In this document: piece after piece, positions 1 to 11,097 of the stretch
How positions within the stretch are numbered: position 1 is the stretch's first letter
Layout of the letters: every line of letters begins with the position of its first letter
Source: Cunninghamia lanceolata
Taxonomy: Eukaryota > Streptophyta > Pinopsida > Cupressales > Cupressaceae
Assembly: GCA_027924645.1 (NCBI GenBank)
Contig: BSBN01000038.1
Location: 1 to 64,000, forward strand
Reading direction: 5' to 3'
DNA length: 64,000 nt
Program-made: the position numbers and the translations under genes
Notes under the pieces: model-generated
What the model was told of the DNA's origin: nothing
Databases searched by the model: none
The model's input: only the letters and a program-made list of their open reading frames with translations

Positions 1-1417
1 AACGTTACCACATCTATTGCATTGTCCAGAAACACATGGTTTTGAAAAAAAGAATTGCCCATCCGTTGTTTCACAAAGTAAACTTGTTATAAAATTCTTA
101 ATTGTTGTAGGTGGCATATTAATACCACTTTCTTGCATAATTTGGTTAGTATGCAAAGTACAACGTATTTATCAAAAAACATCATAATAATAATGAAATT
201 GTACATGAGTTTTACAACAACAAGAGATTCATTGCTTATTAATCTTGACATACCAAGATTTACATTTCTCAAATGATCTTTGACTTATACTAAAATTTTC
301 TATAACTAAATCATCTAGAAATTTTCTATATAATTATGTTTGAGTCATATCTAAAAGATGTTTTGGATGAGGATCACAATTTTTTGACCCCACCCTTAAT
401 TTCAAAACATCTCTAGCATTTGATGAAACCCTTGTATTATCATGCCAATATTTTTCAATCAAAGACCTAATTTCATTATTTGATTTCATATTAGACCTTG
501 GGAGTCTACCACTAAAAGTCCAACATTGGTTGATTGCATCCTCTTCAATATGTACTCTTCTCTTTGTTGCTCTTCTTAAAGTTACAGCATGCACATTTAA
601 ATATCCACTTGTCTTTCTTATCATTCTTTTGCTCACAACTGATTTATTAACTAAAGCAATTGTTATTGCTCGACATGCTGCATTCTTATCCTTAGATCAA
701 ATATTTTTTCCAATAGAACCAATAGCATTAGCAACACTAGACATAACTTGTTCCATTGATTCATCCACCTTTTTAGGTTTTACAAAAATACCTAATTTTT
801 TTGTTATTTTTCTCATTTTTGACATTCTCATCAATTTTAATACAAGTTGGAATTGAAATCCAAGAGTTTTTCTATAAAAAAATTGTTTGTACAATCCATT
901 TGCATGGGTTTGAATTTGTCTCCAAGATATCTTACCATGAAGATCCTTCAAAACATTACTTTCAATTTTTTTAAAAAAAAATATTTTCATTTTCACGCAT
1001 ACAAGGGTTTTCATTTTCATTTTTTATTGTCTTGTTTGTAGTAGAAGCATTTATCTCAACAATGTTATATCTAGCTTGCTTTACATCATTAATCTCATTA
1101 TCATTCAAGGGATTCAAAGACATACCTAGATTCGTTCTTATACTTGCATTTCCCATGTTCTTGTCCTCTTCCACATTTGCATACGCTACATTCACTTCAT
1201 CCATATTGGTCTCTTCAATATTCTCCTTTTCAATGTTCTCCTTCTCAATGTTCTCCTCTTCAATAGTCATCAAACTAGATGCTACATCATTCTTCATTTT
1301 TTTAATCCTCTCTCTCCTATCTCTTTTTCATTTTGCCTCTTTCTCTCGATGTTCTTCAATTTCTTCAACTGTCATAACCTTCCTCTTCTTTTTTTGTTGA
1401 CATTTATTTGATCCCAT
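1..1417 (-). pseudogene. Transposase-like gene, N-terminal half (copy A, cut by window start)
   Basis: Read on the minus strand from the ATG at 1417, one main frame with stops and a few shifts gives, in order: a basic start with an SV40-like KKKRKV signal; a Glu/Asn-rich repeated stretch (EEENIEKENIEKENIEETN, about 1297-1200); a helical middle segment (SWRQIQTHANGLYKQFFYRK); a segment ending CDPHPKHLLDMTQT (about 636-334); then SQRSFEKCKSWYVK, a Cys/His cluster CCCKTHVQFHYYY (about 230-185) and CVSGQCNRCGN at the window edge. This layout (MTQ...SxxxFEKCKSWYVK...Cys/His cluster) resembles, from memory, the N-terminal half of uncharacterised proteins found in animals and plants that continue into a DFAEN block. 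Here that block lies outside the window; the C-terminal half of a relative is at 23625-22258. Several stops look like CGA or CAA turned to TGA or TAA. Not functional as it stands. Confidence 0.6.
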
Positions 1418-2860
1418 TATTGCCAAAATGTGTTGGATCCCTTCTTTAAAAAATTATGAAATACAAGTAGATGTAGATCCTTTGTTCAATATGATATTTG
1501 CTTGATATTTGTTTGATCTCTCCAAGAAATTGAATCCTTCTAAAAAATGGATTCTCTACTTCATTCCATCTGAAAATTCTCCTTATGATTGAATCCCTAT
1601 AAAAATTGCATAAAATATGTCTTGTTGAGAGCTCGAATTGATGTTTTGCATATAAAAAGTCGTTGAATTCGTCATTGTCGACGTATTGGTAAAAATGAAT
1701 GTTTCTCCAAGAAATTGAATCCCTGCAAAAAAATGGATTTTCTACTTCATTCCAACTGAAAATGCTCCTTATTATTGAATCCCTATAAGAATTGCATAAA
1801 ATATGTCCTGTTGAGAGCTTGAATTGACAATTTGCACATTAAAAAGTCATAGAATTTGTCACTGTCGGTCATACTGGTAAAAAGGAATGTTGCAAAGTAT
1901 TAGTCATACTACCAATTTATTAAAAAAAAATGGCTAAATAAGAAATAGGTACCCATTTTGAAAAATAACGGGTACCTATTTCTTGCTATTTCAAACTTGC
2001 CACCTGCCAATTTACATTAGTTTTAGGCTTGGTAAAGGCTTGGAAACCTAGGCCTAAGCCTTGGAACTGCAACCAACCTGCAACTATGTCATGCCCACAT
2101 TTCCCATACGGTCACAACACGCATCACATGTGTCATGTCCACATGTGCCATGTGGTCATGACACGAAATATCAAAAATTTTCCCACGCTTCTCTAAAAAC
2201 CCCCTCTCACGCATAAGCGTGCTCGGTGGTGTATGATTAAGGTGTAAACAATTCAGTTGTCAGTGGGGTACGCACACATGCGCACACCCAAATGCAAGAA
2301 GGCCAACAAGGGGGTCTTTGTGACGCAGTTAACGTCGCTACAAGGGTTGAATTTTTAAAGCTCCTAAACCCTAAATTCTAGAATATTTCGGCAACATAAC
2401 GCCTCATGGGCGTTGGTGGGATTTATTACACTAACACTAATCTTGATCACATGGTTTCCTGACTTAGGCTAATCTCACTAATTACATTGGTACAACAGTT
2501 GATTAAGGTGATTGATCATTTTTCAACAAAGCATGATCATCTGTTCTTCTTCCTGTTTTCTGAAATCTAATATTAATTTATCCTCCTTCAGACTTTAGCA
2601 TTTTCAACAAAGCCTGCACATTTGCCCTCTCTTCCGTTTCTCTGAAATTTAATTTTGATTGTATTTCTATCACATTCTCTTTCCCGTTGTGTAAGGTTTC
2701 TTTATGTTTATCCTGTTTTTCTCCCTGTTCTCTATCAATTAGAGTTATCACTACATCCTTTACATTGTTCCTAATCAGTATTAACGGAGAGTTAATTCTT
2801 ACTTAGTTCTCTTAGCCCAGTTCAGAAATTCCACGCATTTTCTCCTCTTTGTTTTCACTT

Positions 2861-2862
<2 letters not shown>
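1418..2862. other. Noncoding stretch of copy A
   Basis: No reading frame I can support. It contains two similar blocks, each with 'aaattgaatccct...aaatggatt...tctacttcattcca' (about 1526-1610 and 1710-1800), an old local duplication of about 190 bases. It also holds CATG-rich direct motifs (about 2085-2170: 'catgtgtcatgtccacatgtgccatgtggtcatg') and the A/B indel at about 2243-2338. Confidence 0.6.

Positions 2863-2899
<37 letters not shown>
2863..2899. repeat. (CT)n microsatellite, copy A
   Basis: Uninterrupted CT run of about 37 bases. The equivalent in copy B (34615-34658) is longer, so this locus has changed length since the duplication. Confidence 0.95.
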
Positions 2900-2903
<4 letters not shown>

Positions 2904-3217
2904 AGACGCTTTCTCAATCTACAGTTGAGTTTACAATGTCCACTCATGGAATGCCTGTGATGGCTTAATTGCATATATAATGATATGCATATCTATATAA
3001 ATGCAAATAAGCATATATATAATGTATATACATGCTTATTTGCATTTATAAAGATAGGTATATTTTTCTTTTCGTTTTCTTGTATTTAATTTGTAAATTT
3101 ATTAATCTCTGAAAAAGAAAACGCACTTCCCCTACAATTTGAATTAATATAAATATGTATATATTATTGTCAAAGTATAAGCCCTATTTTATTTATTCGT
3201 TTTACAAAATTCTCAAT

Positions 3218-3297
3218 ATATATATATATATATATTAGTATTTAAATGAATCTATAAAAAAAATTTAGCTAACAACTAATATATATATATATATATT
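3218..3297. repeat. Two (AT)n tracts
   Basis: Two AT runs of about 20 bases sit either side of 'tagtatttaaatgaatctataaaaaaaatttagctaac'. In copy B (34975-35070) the first tract is shorter and the second longer. Confidence 0.9.
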
Positions 3298-3384
3298 ATT
3301 TTAATATTATATTTTATGTTAAATAGGCATATAGCCCTAAAATCTTTATGCTCACATACATTGGCTGAACCCTACATATATTTT

Positions 3385-3790
3385 TCATTGGTTTTTTTGT
3401 TGATTAGCAAGGCAATGGAGGTGGTGGCACTGGTAGGGCGACGGCAGCGCTAGGGCGGAGGGCTCATTGATGGAGCTGGAGCCGCAGAGCAGTAAAGGCA
3501 CAAAGGAGGGAGAAGAGTGGAGGACAGGTGAAAGGTGGCCGCAGGAGCGACGGAGGCAGTTCTGTAGCGAAGGACGAGGGTCACGGGGAGCAGGGGGTGT
3601 AAGGGGGAGAGGCCGCAGTGGTCTCAAGCTGCGAAAGTTAACGGGGCACGAGATATGTGGCCGCGCGGGGTTAAGGAGACAGCGGGGGTCTGTGGTGGCG
3701 GGGGTGTGGGGAGTGGGGTGTGGGTGGGGCTCCACACCTCCCCACACCCATTATGTAAAATCTACAGTGGGGGTTCAAACCCCCACCATT
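3385..3790. other. GC-rich island with terminal hairpin (copy A)
   Basis: About 400 bases are strongly G-rich on the plus strand in otherwise AT-rich DNA. The block ends with a perfect hairpin at 3767-3786: stem GTGGGGG, loop TTCAAA, stem CCCCCAC. A 119-codon plus-strand frame (3467-3826) and a 120-codon minus-strand frame cross it, but neither is kept open in copy B (35165-35545), so I do not call a gene. The hairpin resembles a tRNA T-arm (GGTTCAAACCC) but I could not build the rest of a tRNA cloverleaf around it. It could be an old inserted gene fragment, a SINE-like tail or a small CpG-type island. Confidence 0.55.
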
Positions 3791-6700
3791 GTATATATAT
3801 ATATTTTTTTTATCACTGTGTATTAAACACAAAAACCATGAAAATTTATACACTTTTTTTTTCATTTTAAAATTTCGTTTATTACAGTTTAAAATATATT
3901 TATAAATATGTATATATATTAAATTTATTAAATAGTTTCTATCAATTATCTTATAGGACAGAATACTGTATAAATTTACAATAAATTTTCATACAATTAT
4001 ATTTTTCAAATACATCTCAAATAAAAATTATAAATAGAAGTATTTCACAAAGATTTTCAATTCAAATTTTCTCTTAATTACTTTTCAATTTCCAATTCAA
4101 TGACTCAATTTAACTATAGTAAGCCTTGATGTAAAGGGAAGAAATTAATTTTATTTTCACTTCTTCTCAACAAATAATATGCATGATTATAACAAGAGTT
4201 CATTTCTTTCCATAATAACAAAATTCAACTTCACATACTTTATAAGATTCATATTTTCACTAGTTTACAATGAGATAAATTTTAAACAAATTTGATATTT
4301 TCCACAACAACTAACTTTCAACTTTACTAATAGGATTATAAGGAAATAGACAATTCTAATATCCTTTTAAAAACAAATTTTCTTTTCTTTTTTTCTCATT
4401 TCAAAATGGTAAAACTTAATGAACAATAAAATTACAACTATCAACACAATAAAGGAGGATTTTCTCACAACCCCAAAACAGCCATTTTTACAACAATAGA
4501 GAGAATTTTCTCCTCTTGGCAAATCAACCAGGATGTAGTCACTACTAAGACCAAGCTCTCTTATAGAGCCTTAAGAGTAAAGGAAAATAAAATATTTTTC
4601 AAACACAAAGAAACTTCTCCAATCTTCACATTGAGCTCCATGAAAACCTGCATATCACATAAGGGAAGAAAACACCACACAAGCTACTCTCCTCCCTATC
4701 GTAGACCCGCAAGAAGGTCACCCCTGAGCTAGGGAGATCATCCACACACCTAGGGTATTCCAAAATCCACTTCACAACAAGGTAAAAACAACACACCAAA
4801 ACACACATACACCCAAGGATATTTACACAACACAAAACTCAACCGGGGTGAGTTTAAAGAGGGGTAGGAGAGTGGACACACTCAACTCTAGAGTGCCACC
4901 CTTCACAATATTTCACTACAATTTTCCTCATGGCCTCAAGCCAACATATTAACAGACTTTCCAAGGAGATAATATTTTGGCTCTCAAGCCATATAACACA
5001 ATTTCTCAAAGTCACACAAATGTCCTCAAGGCTTTCAACATCCCAAAATAAGGCATGAACTCGAGGAGGATCACTCCTCCCATACCCCACACTTGACAAG
5101 CATTTTTCCCAAGTGGAAGAAGCTCTGTCAACATCCCAATAAAATTTCTCCACCATAAAAAATTTACAACACAAGCAAAATAAACATTTTCACACATCCT
5201 TCATGCAACAAATAGAAATACAGAGGAAAGGCCATAAAATCCAGCCTTTAAAATCCCTTTAATGGATGAAGTTGATGTAGAGCTCCACTAAAATCTCCTC
5301 CAACCTAAGCCACCAAACTCCCTCTAACCTTCTTCTCCCAAAAGCAATTTTCAATAAACAAAAATCCTCCAAATTCAACAACCCCTCTCCCTATCCCAAG
5401 TGGGATTAAAATAACCCAATTCCATGAGTTTAGAGGAATGGGGAGGTCACACTTGTCACCTCCTCACTCTTCCTCCAAACTACTATTGTGTACCAAGGGA
5501 TGAGTGTTGGCATATGTCACTCACCCATCCCTCAAGTCTTTCTTATCCCTTACCACATGTCATCTCTCTTACACATGGGAGAAAAAAATGGAGTTAAAGG
5601 GGGAAAAGGGTGACACATGTCTCCCCTTCCTTCCTTTTTATGAATAACCACACAACTCCATGGGGACTCTCACCAATTATGAGGGAGACTTGAAGTCAAG
5701 TCCTCCACAATTGGTGGCTCTTGGAGTCATCCCTTACCTTGGGAATTGAAAAGGGATGGGTTTGAGTGTTGGTACCACTCAGCGTATCCCTCCCATACCT
5801 CCAAAATTCGTCACTTAACTTCACCGTGAAGTTAAGGTGACCATACGGAGGTTAACCAAGGGTTACCCAAGTCAAAAGGGACCCTAGACCCATGGGGTAT
5901 AACCCAGGGTCAACTTTAACCTAGTTAGGACACTCAAGGTCAAGTTAAGACACAAGAAAAGGGTCTCAAAAATTTAAAATTTAAAAATGAAATTAAAATA
6001 CATTTCTTACAACACAAATCATAATTCAATTTTACAAGAGGGTAGACCTAACCCATTCAACCTCATGCAAGACAACATTATAACATCAAATTAAACACAG
6101 AGTTGATCTTGGTTCGTCGTGGAACCAGATCGGCTTCACAAGGGATTACAACATAAGGTGTGGAATGATCTCCAGTATATGTGGTTTGTTAGCCAAAACC
6201 TGCACACTCAATTACAAGGTCAATTTCACATATAAATATCATAGCTGAAGCAACTTAAAACATGCATTACCATAACATACCACAGTTCTCATAAATATAA
6301 TGAAATCACATTACAATTTTCTTTCTAATCATCACCCAATTAGTTTTCCTATAATGTAAATATTAATCAGACATCACCCAATTAGTTTTCCTATAAAATA
6401 AACATTAATCTAACATCACCCAATTTGTTTTCTCTTAATGCAAACATCTATCCAACATTACCCAATTAGTTTTCTTTTAACATAATAAGGTTTAATAGTT
6501 TGAAAATCTGGGATCAACGGTCCCACAAATATAAAAGTATCAACAATAGTAAGGTAAATAGTCACATGAATGGAAATAAAAAATGTAGGCCTCACAAACT
6601 AGGAGACCATGAAAACAATGAGAGAAAAAACTAGTTTCACCACTGTGTTTGACGATTTTTTTTACAGAATATTTTAACGAAATTAAAACCCATTATAGAT

Positions 6701-6800
6701 CTAAAAGTCTAGTTTTCAAATATGTATTATTTTCTACTATTGAACATAATTTTCTATTTATTATTTAGTTTCTAAACAAACTAAATCATAAACTTGAAAT
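3791..6800. other. Noncoding stretch of copy A
   Basis: No supportable gene. Frames at 4626-4835 and 4854-5197 (minus) persist partly in copy B but have no recognisable domain, and recent duplication alone explains their conservation. A near-palindrome lies at about 5812-5841 (CACTTAACTTCA ccg TGAAGTTAAGGTG). Confidence 0.5.
6330..6497. repeat. 42-bp tandem repeat, 4 units (copy A)
   Basis: 'catcacccaatta' or close variants start at 6330, 6372, 6414 and 6455, a period of about 42 bases. The same array is at 38102-38269 in copy B with the same unit number, so it predates the duplication. Confidence 0.85.
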
Positions 6801-8880
6801 AACATATGTTACTAATTTGTAAAAAAAAAAAAAAATCTTTACAAGTAGATTTGCATCAATTAAATGAAAAAAAGCTTGCCAATGATGCTAAATTTGTCGA
6901 TTCTGCCGAATGCCGGCAATCCTAGGGTTTTGGTTTCTATTGCTACCAAGACTGGAGCTAGGGCTTCAGCTAGGAGCAAGGTGAGGGTTTCTGGCACCAA
7001 CGACAACACTCTAAATGATGGAGAAACTTTTTCTTTGAGCTCCTCAATTGAAGGTCGCTATGAGGGAGCTTCTGAGCATGTTATTGCCCAACATGGTTCA
7101 TTACCTGCTGCACCTACTTTCGTTATCTCTGGAGGTCAGACTGGGTTTGGAAACGGCTCTCGCTTGTTCATCTCAACTCCTCAATTCCCTGTGGGAGACA
7201 GTCCTACTTTTGTACACTCCTTTGCAGCGGTGGTTAAATATGGGCAGAGCAATGATGTAAGATCAACGAATATTTCTATGGTGGGTGATCCTATGGTAAT
7301 TCCTAGCTCTAGATCCGAATCTCCTAGGGTCTCTTCAAAGCCGCAAAACAAATGTATTTCTATCAGGAGGTCAGTACAATGCTTAGATAATCCTTTGAAA
7401 GTGAATTTTAGCATCGATATTTTAAAGGAAATGCGTGAAAATGAAGAAATTTTTTTCTAAGTATGGGTTGATTGGTAGGTTTAGTCAATTTTGGCCCAAC
7501 CTTCCTGCATTACATGAATGGATTTCAAATTCTTGGGGTCCCCTTATGGATAAAAACTTGGAAAGTTATCCCAATGCAAAAGGGTTTTTCACAGTGGTAT
7601 TCGACAACAAGCAAGACAAAATGTCATTCTCAACCACACATGGATGTGGGGTGAAAGCTCACTACTCCTAAAATCTTGGCATCCAAACTTTGATCTAGCC
7701 ACTGAATCATTTGATGTTATGTCAATTTGGGTGCACCTCCCTAATCTTCCTTTGCACTTTTGGTTTGAGCCATGCTTTGCAGCTATTAGAAACTCTTTTG
7801 GTAACTTCATAAGTACAGATGCAAATTCAAAAAATTTCATCCACACAACCTTTGCAAGGATTTTGGTTGAAGTGGAACCTCCAAAGCCCTCCCAGCAGAG
7901 ATTATCTTGAATGCAAATGGCAACAATTGGTTGCAAACTTTGGATTACGAAGGCTTAATTTTTAGATGCAGAAGATGTTACAAAATTGGTCACATTGCAG
8001 CAAATTGCCTGAAGGTGAAAACTCATGCAAAATGGGAGGCATCCTGGCGGAAAGATGCCTCCCCCAAGCACTATTATGTTTCAAACTCTCCCAATCATTG
8101 TGACTCATCTAATAAGGATATCAGCTCAAAGATTGAAGCAAAGTCTTGTGAGTTTTGTCCAGCTTCAGAATTCGATCCAAAATTGACTACTTCGTTGGAA
8201 TCTTGTGACCCTGATTGTGATGTGGGAAGTGATGCTTCTCCATCAGCCAAACAAATATCAGAAGCTATTGCTATGATCGAGGATGTTCAAACCTCAGAGG
8301 ATAAAAATTCCCTCTCTCAGGTACCTTCAATTGCACTAAAAGATCCCATTGACAGGGATGGGGATGATAACTGGCAAACAATAAAGAAAAATAAGTGGAT
8401 CAACAGTCAAAGAATGGTGGGCTGCAATGTTTAACAACTTCGGTCTTCCACCTCTTTAGCTTCAAAGAAGAAAATGATTGGGCGGGATGTTGAACGACTC
8501 ATAGCACAAAAAAAGATCGCTTTCCTCAAGCTAACAGAGATCATAAATAAATTGCTCTCTCAAGTTAATTCTAGTGTCAATTCTCAGTAAGAAACTTTTG
8601 CTAGGTCTTCAATTTACTTGGCTACTCTTGGATGTTTGAATAGGGCCTTGTGTGTGGTCTATTTTTGTTGTAGTTGGTTTTTATAGCCTTTTTAGGTAGG
8701 GTGATTTGGATTTTGTTTGTAGTTTGGGTATGTATGTCAATGGTTGTTTTTATCTGGTGTAACTTTGAATCCAAGGGGATAAGATCCCTCTATTGTGATC
8801 TCACCTGGTACGGGCCAAGCTTTGTCCTGACATCAATACAAAACTCTCCTATTACGTATCGAAAAAAACATACGTTACTA
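6801..8880 (+). mobile_element. Half-LINE: ORF1-only LINE-derived retroelement with target-site duplication
   Basis: The element is bounded by a 14-bp direct repeat: aacatatgttacta at 6801-6814 and aacatacgttacta at 8867-8880 (one mismatch; the left flank in copy B, 38573-38586, matches the right one exactly). It carries a plus-strand ORF1 relic (6864-8434), then about 430 bases of 3' sequence ending in a short A run (8861-8868) just before the right repeat. No endonuclease or reverse transcriptase frame is present between ORF1 and the A run. This is the structure expected of a LINE-machinery insertion that encodes only ORF1. Copy B lacks the 3' end because the segmental duplication broke there. 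Confidence 0.75.
6864..8434 (+). pseudogene. LINE ORF1: DUF4283 domain plus CCHC zinc knuckle (copy A)
   Basis: The N-terminal part is Ser/Thr-rich and low in structure. From about 7440 to 7890 comes a DUF4283-type segment (LESYPNAKGFFTVVF, then SIWVHLPNLPLHFWFEPCF and NSFGNFISTDA...ARILVEVE). A zinc knuckle CRRCYKIGHIAANC (CX2CX4HX4C) follows at about 7968-8010, then an acidic tail ending in NWQTIKKNKW. In plant LINEs this protein binds the element RNA. Lesions: one extra A near 7446 and one missing A near 7618 (both private to A, leaving about 170 bases out of frame), and a shift near 7880 that is shared with copy B. A translation may continue past 8434 as far as about 8590 (ERLIAQKKIAFLKLTEI) beyond one stop. 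Confidence 0.8.
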
Positions 8881-9449
8881 TTTTTTTAATAAATTTTGAT
8901 TTTGAGAGTTTCTTAGAAAAAAAATTATGTCTAACCAATCTAGACATCATTCTCTACATGATGAAAAACAAATAGTGAATTGATTAGGTTAGGTCAAATT
9001 ATGTTGGTCGTACACGAGGGGTTTTAAAAACACTAATTAGGGCCATTAAAAAATTAATAAAATAAAATATATTTATCAAAAAATTACAAAAAAATATCCT
9101 AACCAAAATTCAACATCCTGTGCATCTTTCCACAAAAAAAATTAGAAAAATACCTTAATTTAGGTCAAATTATGTTGGTCATACACATGCATGATTTGGT
9201 ACAAAATAGGGGATTTTTAAAAGCCACTTTTTGTACATCTAATAAAAACTAACTTGCATCATATGGGTATTAGAAAAAATTACAGATTTGAAAACTAGAA
9301 ACAAAATCCTACATTTCTTATATTTACATCATCTTAATATTTTATGTACAAGTGCTTCAAATTGTCACTCCAAGTATGACAAAATTTGAAAAATAGGAAA
9401 AACACTTCCACTTTTTGGCCAAAACGTGTACTCATCTTATTGCACTTAT
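8881..9449. other. Noncoding spacer
   Basis: AT-rich. A motif 'taggtcaaattatgttggtcgtacac' occurs at about 8990 and again, with changes, at about 9162, so there is a weak local duplication. No gene seen. Confidence 0.5.
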
Positions 9450-11097
9450 CGTACTGGGACAAGATTAGATACCCACTCAAAGTGTCTGACAGGATTGATG
9501 ATACCTCCCTCTTTCATTTTTAGCAACTCCTTTTTCATTTTGGGAGCTTTGTTGGGATTTATAGGCCGTTGTTTTTGCCTAAATGGTTTTGGATCAGGTT
9601 GAAGGGGGATAGTATGCTAAAACAAATCCTCCCTATAAGCTTTCAGCTCATCGTATGACCATGCAAAACACTTTCTAAATTTTCTTAATAAAGCAATCGA
9701 CATTTGATTTTCATGAGGCTTTAGCTTCTTACCTATGTAAACCATCTTTGGTGCCTCCTCATTTCCAAGGTTAACACATTCTACATTGTCTTCTTGAACT
9801 AGTTTACCATTGCTTTTCCAACGATCAGTGCTATCAAACATCCTCTCCAATGCCACTAGTCCCTTGGGAATGGTATTGGTCTTCAATTGCACAACCTCAC
9901 CACCAAATAATGTTTCCTTACCATTATCCATTCTGACCATAGGCTGCCAGTCAATTACTTGATTGTCAAACTCATCCATACAATTTAGAAAACTAAAAAT
10001 TTGATTGCTATCATTGGATACTTTCCAACTGTATACATTATCTATGATGGTTAGCCTTGTAAGTACTTCAACAACTTGATGGTCATGAAGAGAATCTAAC
10101 TAAGGATTATATCTGAACATAGCTACAGCTAGGGCATCTGCCTCTTCATTTTTTGATCTGTCTATCCACTCAATACCAATGGCGTCAAACAACTCCATGG
10201 TATCCCATATTGCATTTTTGTATGCTTTCAGCCTACTATCCTTGGTAGAAAAACTTTTTCTTATTTGTTGTACAATCAACTCTAAATCACCATATACTCT
10301 TAGGCACTGGACTCCATGTTATGAGCCACATTTAGACCCAACAACAACGCTTCATATTCTGCCACATTATTTGTGCATTGAAAATCTAGTCTGAAAGATA
10401 GTAGGACCACTTACCATCTAGGGATGTTAAAATAATCCTAGCGCCTGAACCATCTTTTGAAAATGCACCATCAAAGTGCAACGTCCACAAATCAGACTTA
10501 TCACAAACAAATGCAATAGGGTTAGAAGGTGAAACATTCACACAATGACCATCATCACTACAATATGTCACAAAATGGTCTATTTTAGTGTCAAATAAAT
10601 TTACATAATTCTCTTATGTTTTATAGCTATCCTCTATGTGTTCATCTTCCACCTTCTTCTCCCTATATAGTTTCACTTCCATGCCTTGGACTGGGATGGT
10701 GGCATATGACTGGTCCATCTAAATACTACCACCCATAGAAGCTGCCCATTTCCTTGATAATAGCATGCCCCACTTGGCAGGGCAATCCACAATAATTATG
10801 TCCATGAGAAAAGATTTGTCTGGGTAGACAGCTAATTGGACCTCGACATCCTTGATAAGACCAATAACATTGACCTCTCTAGAATCCATGGAAAAACACT
10901 TGCCAAAAGATTTGGACTCCTTTAGTCCCAATTTATTCATGATTTCAAAAGGTGTGACATTACTAGATTCCCCTGAATCTAGCATACAGTTGTGTAACAA
11001 CCAACCATTTATGATCAGTGTGGTGTAAAACGGATCTACTCCCATCTTGCTATTAACCACAGAAGATCCCAAGTAAACCTCTACTATTACATCCTAC
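9450..11097 (-). pseudogene. Ty3/gypsy pol relic: protease - RNase H - start of reverse transcriptase
   Basis: On the minus strand, one almost continuous frame gives: an aspartic protease (LHNCMLDSGES, with the D-S-G active site where D-[ST]-G is usual, then KWGMLLSRKWAA near 10745); a complete RNase H (LHFDGAFSKDGSGARIIL at about 10480-10425; FQCTNNVAEYEALLLGL at about 10385-10335; CLRVYGDLELIVQQI at about 10310-10262; SKNEEADALAVA at about 10160-10118); a linker ending FRKCFAWSYDELKAYREDLF; and the RT N-terminus (KPFRQKQRPINPNKAP, then GGIINPVRHFEWVSNLVPVR) ending near 9450. The frame runs unbroken from the RNase H into the linker, apart from one TAG. Shifts occur near 10395 and 10310. The RNase H resembles the extra (archaeal-like) type of plant Tat elements. 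The rest of RT and the integrase are missing. The gag of the same element appears to be 16513-15009. Confidence 0.85.

Larger units (their letters stand above)
1..8741. repeat. Segmental duplication, copy A (partner 31859-40506)
   Basis: The whole interval matches 31859-40506 base for base apart from scattered substitutions and small indels, in direct orientation. The match is already present at base 1, so the left breakpoint is outside the window. On the right it stops inside the 3' part of the LINE near 8741 (after 'tatgtatgtcaatggt'), where A continues with the LINE 3' end and B switches to other sequence. The largest indel I saw is about 96 bases present in A (about 2243-2338) and absent from B near 34095. 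Some coding lesions are shared by both copies and others are private, so the duplication happened when the genes were already partly decayed. Confidence 0.95.

Noticed and set aside
3760..3790. Possible tRNA T-arm (GGGGGTTCAAACCCCC)
   Set aside because: No acceptor, D- or anticodon stems can be formed with the upstream sequence at tRNA spacing.
3467..3826. 119-codon plus-strand frame and 120-codon minus-strand frame in the G-rich island
   Set aside because: Not kept open in copy B, and Gly/Arg- or Pro-rich composition follows directly from the base composition.
4626..5197. Overlapping minus-strand frames of 61-106 codons, also found near 36398-36969
   Set aside because: They recur only because the region is duplicated; no domain, and the frames shift or shorten in copy B.
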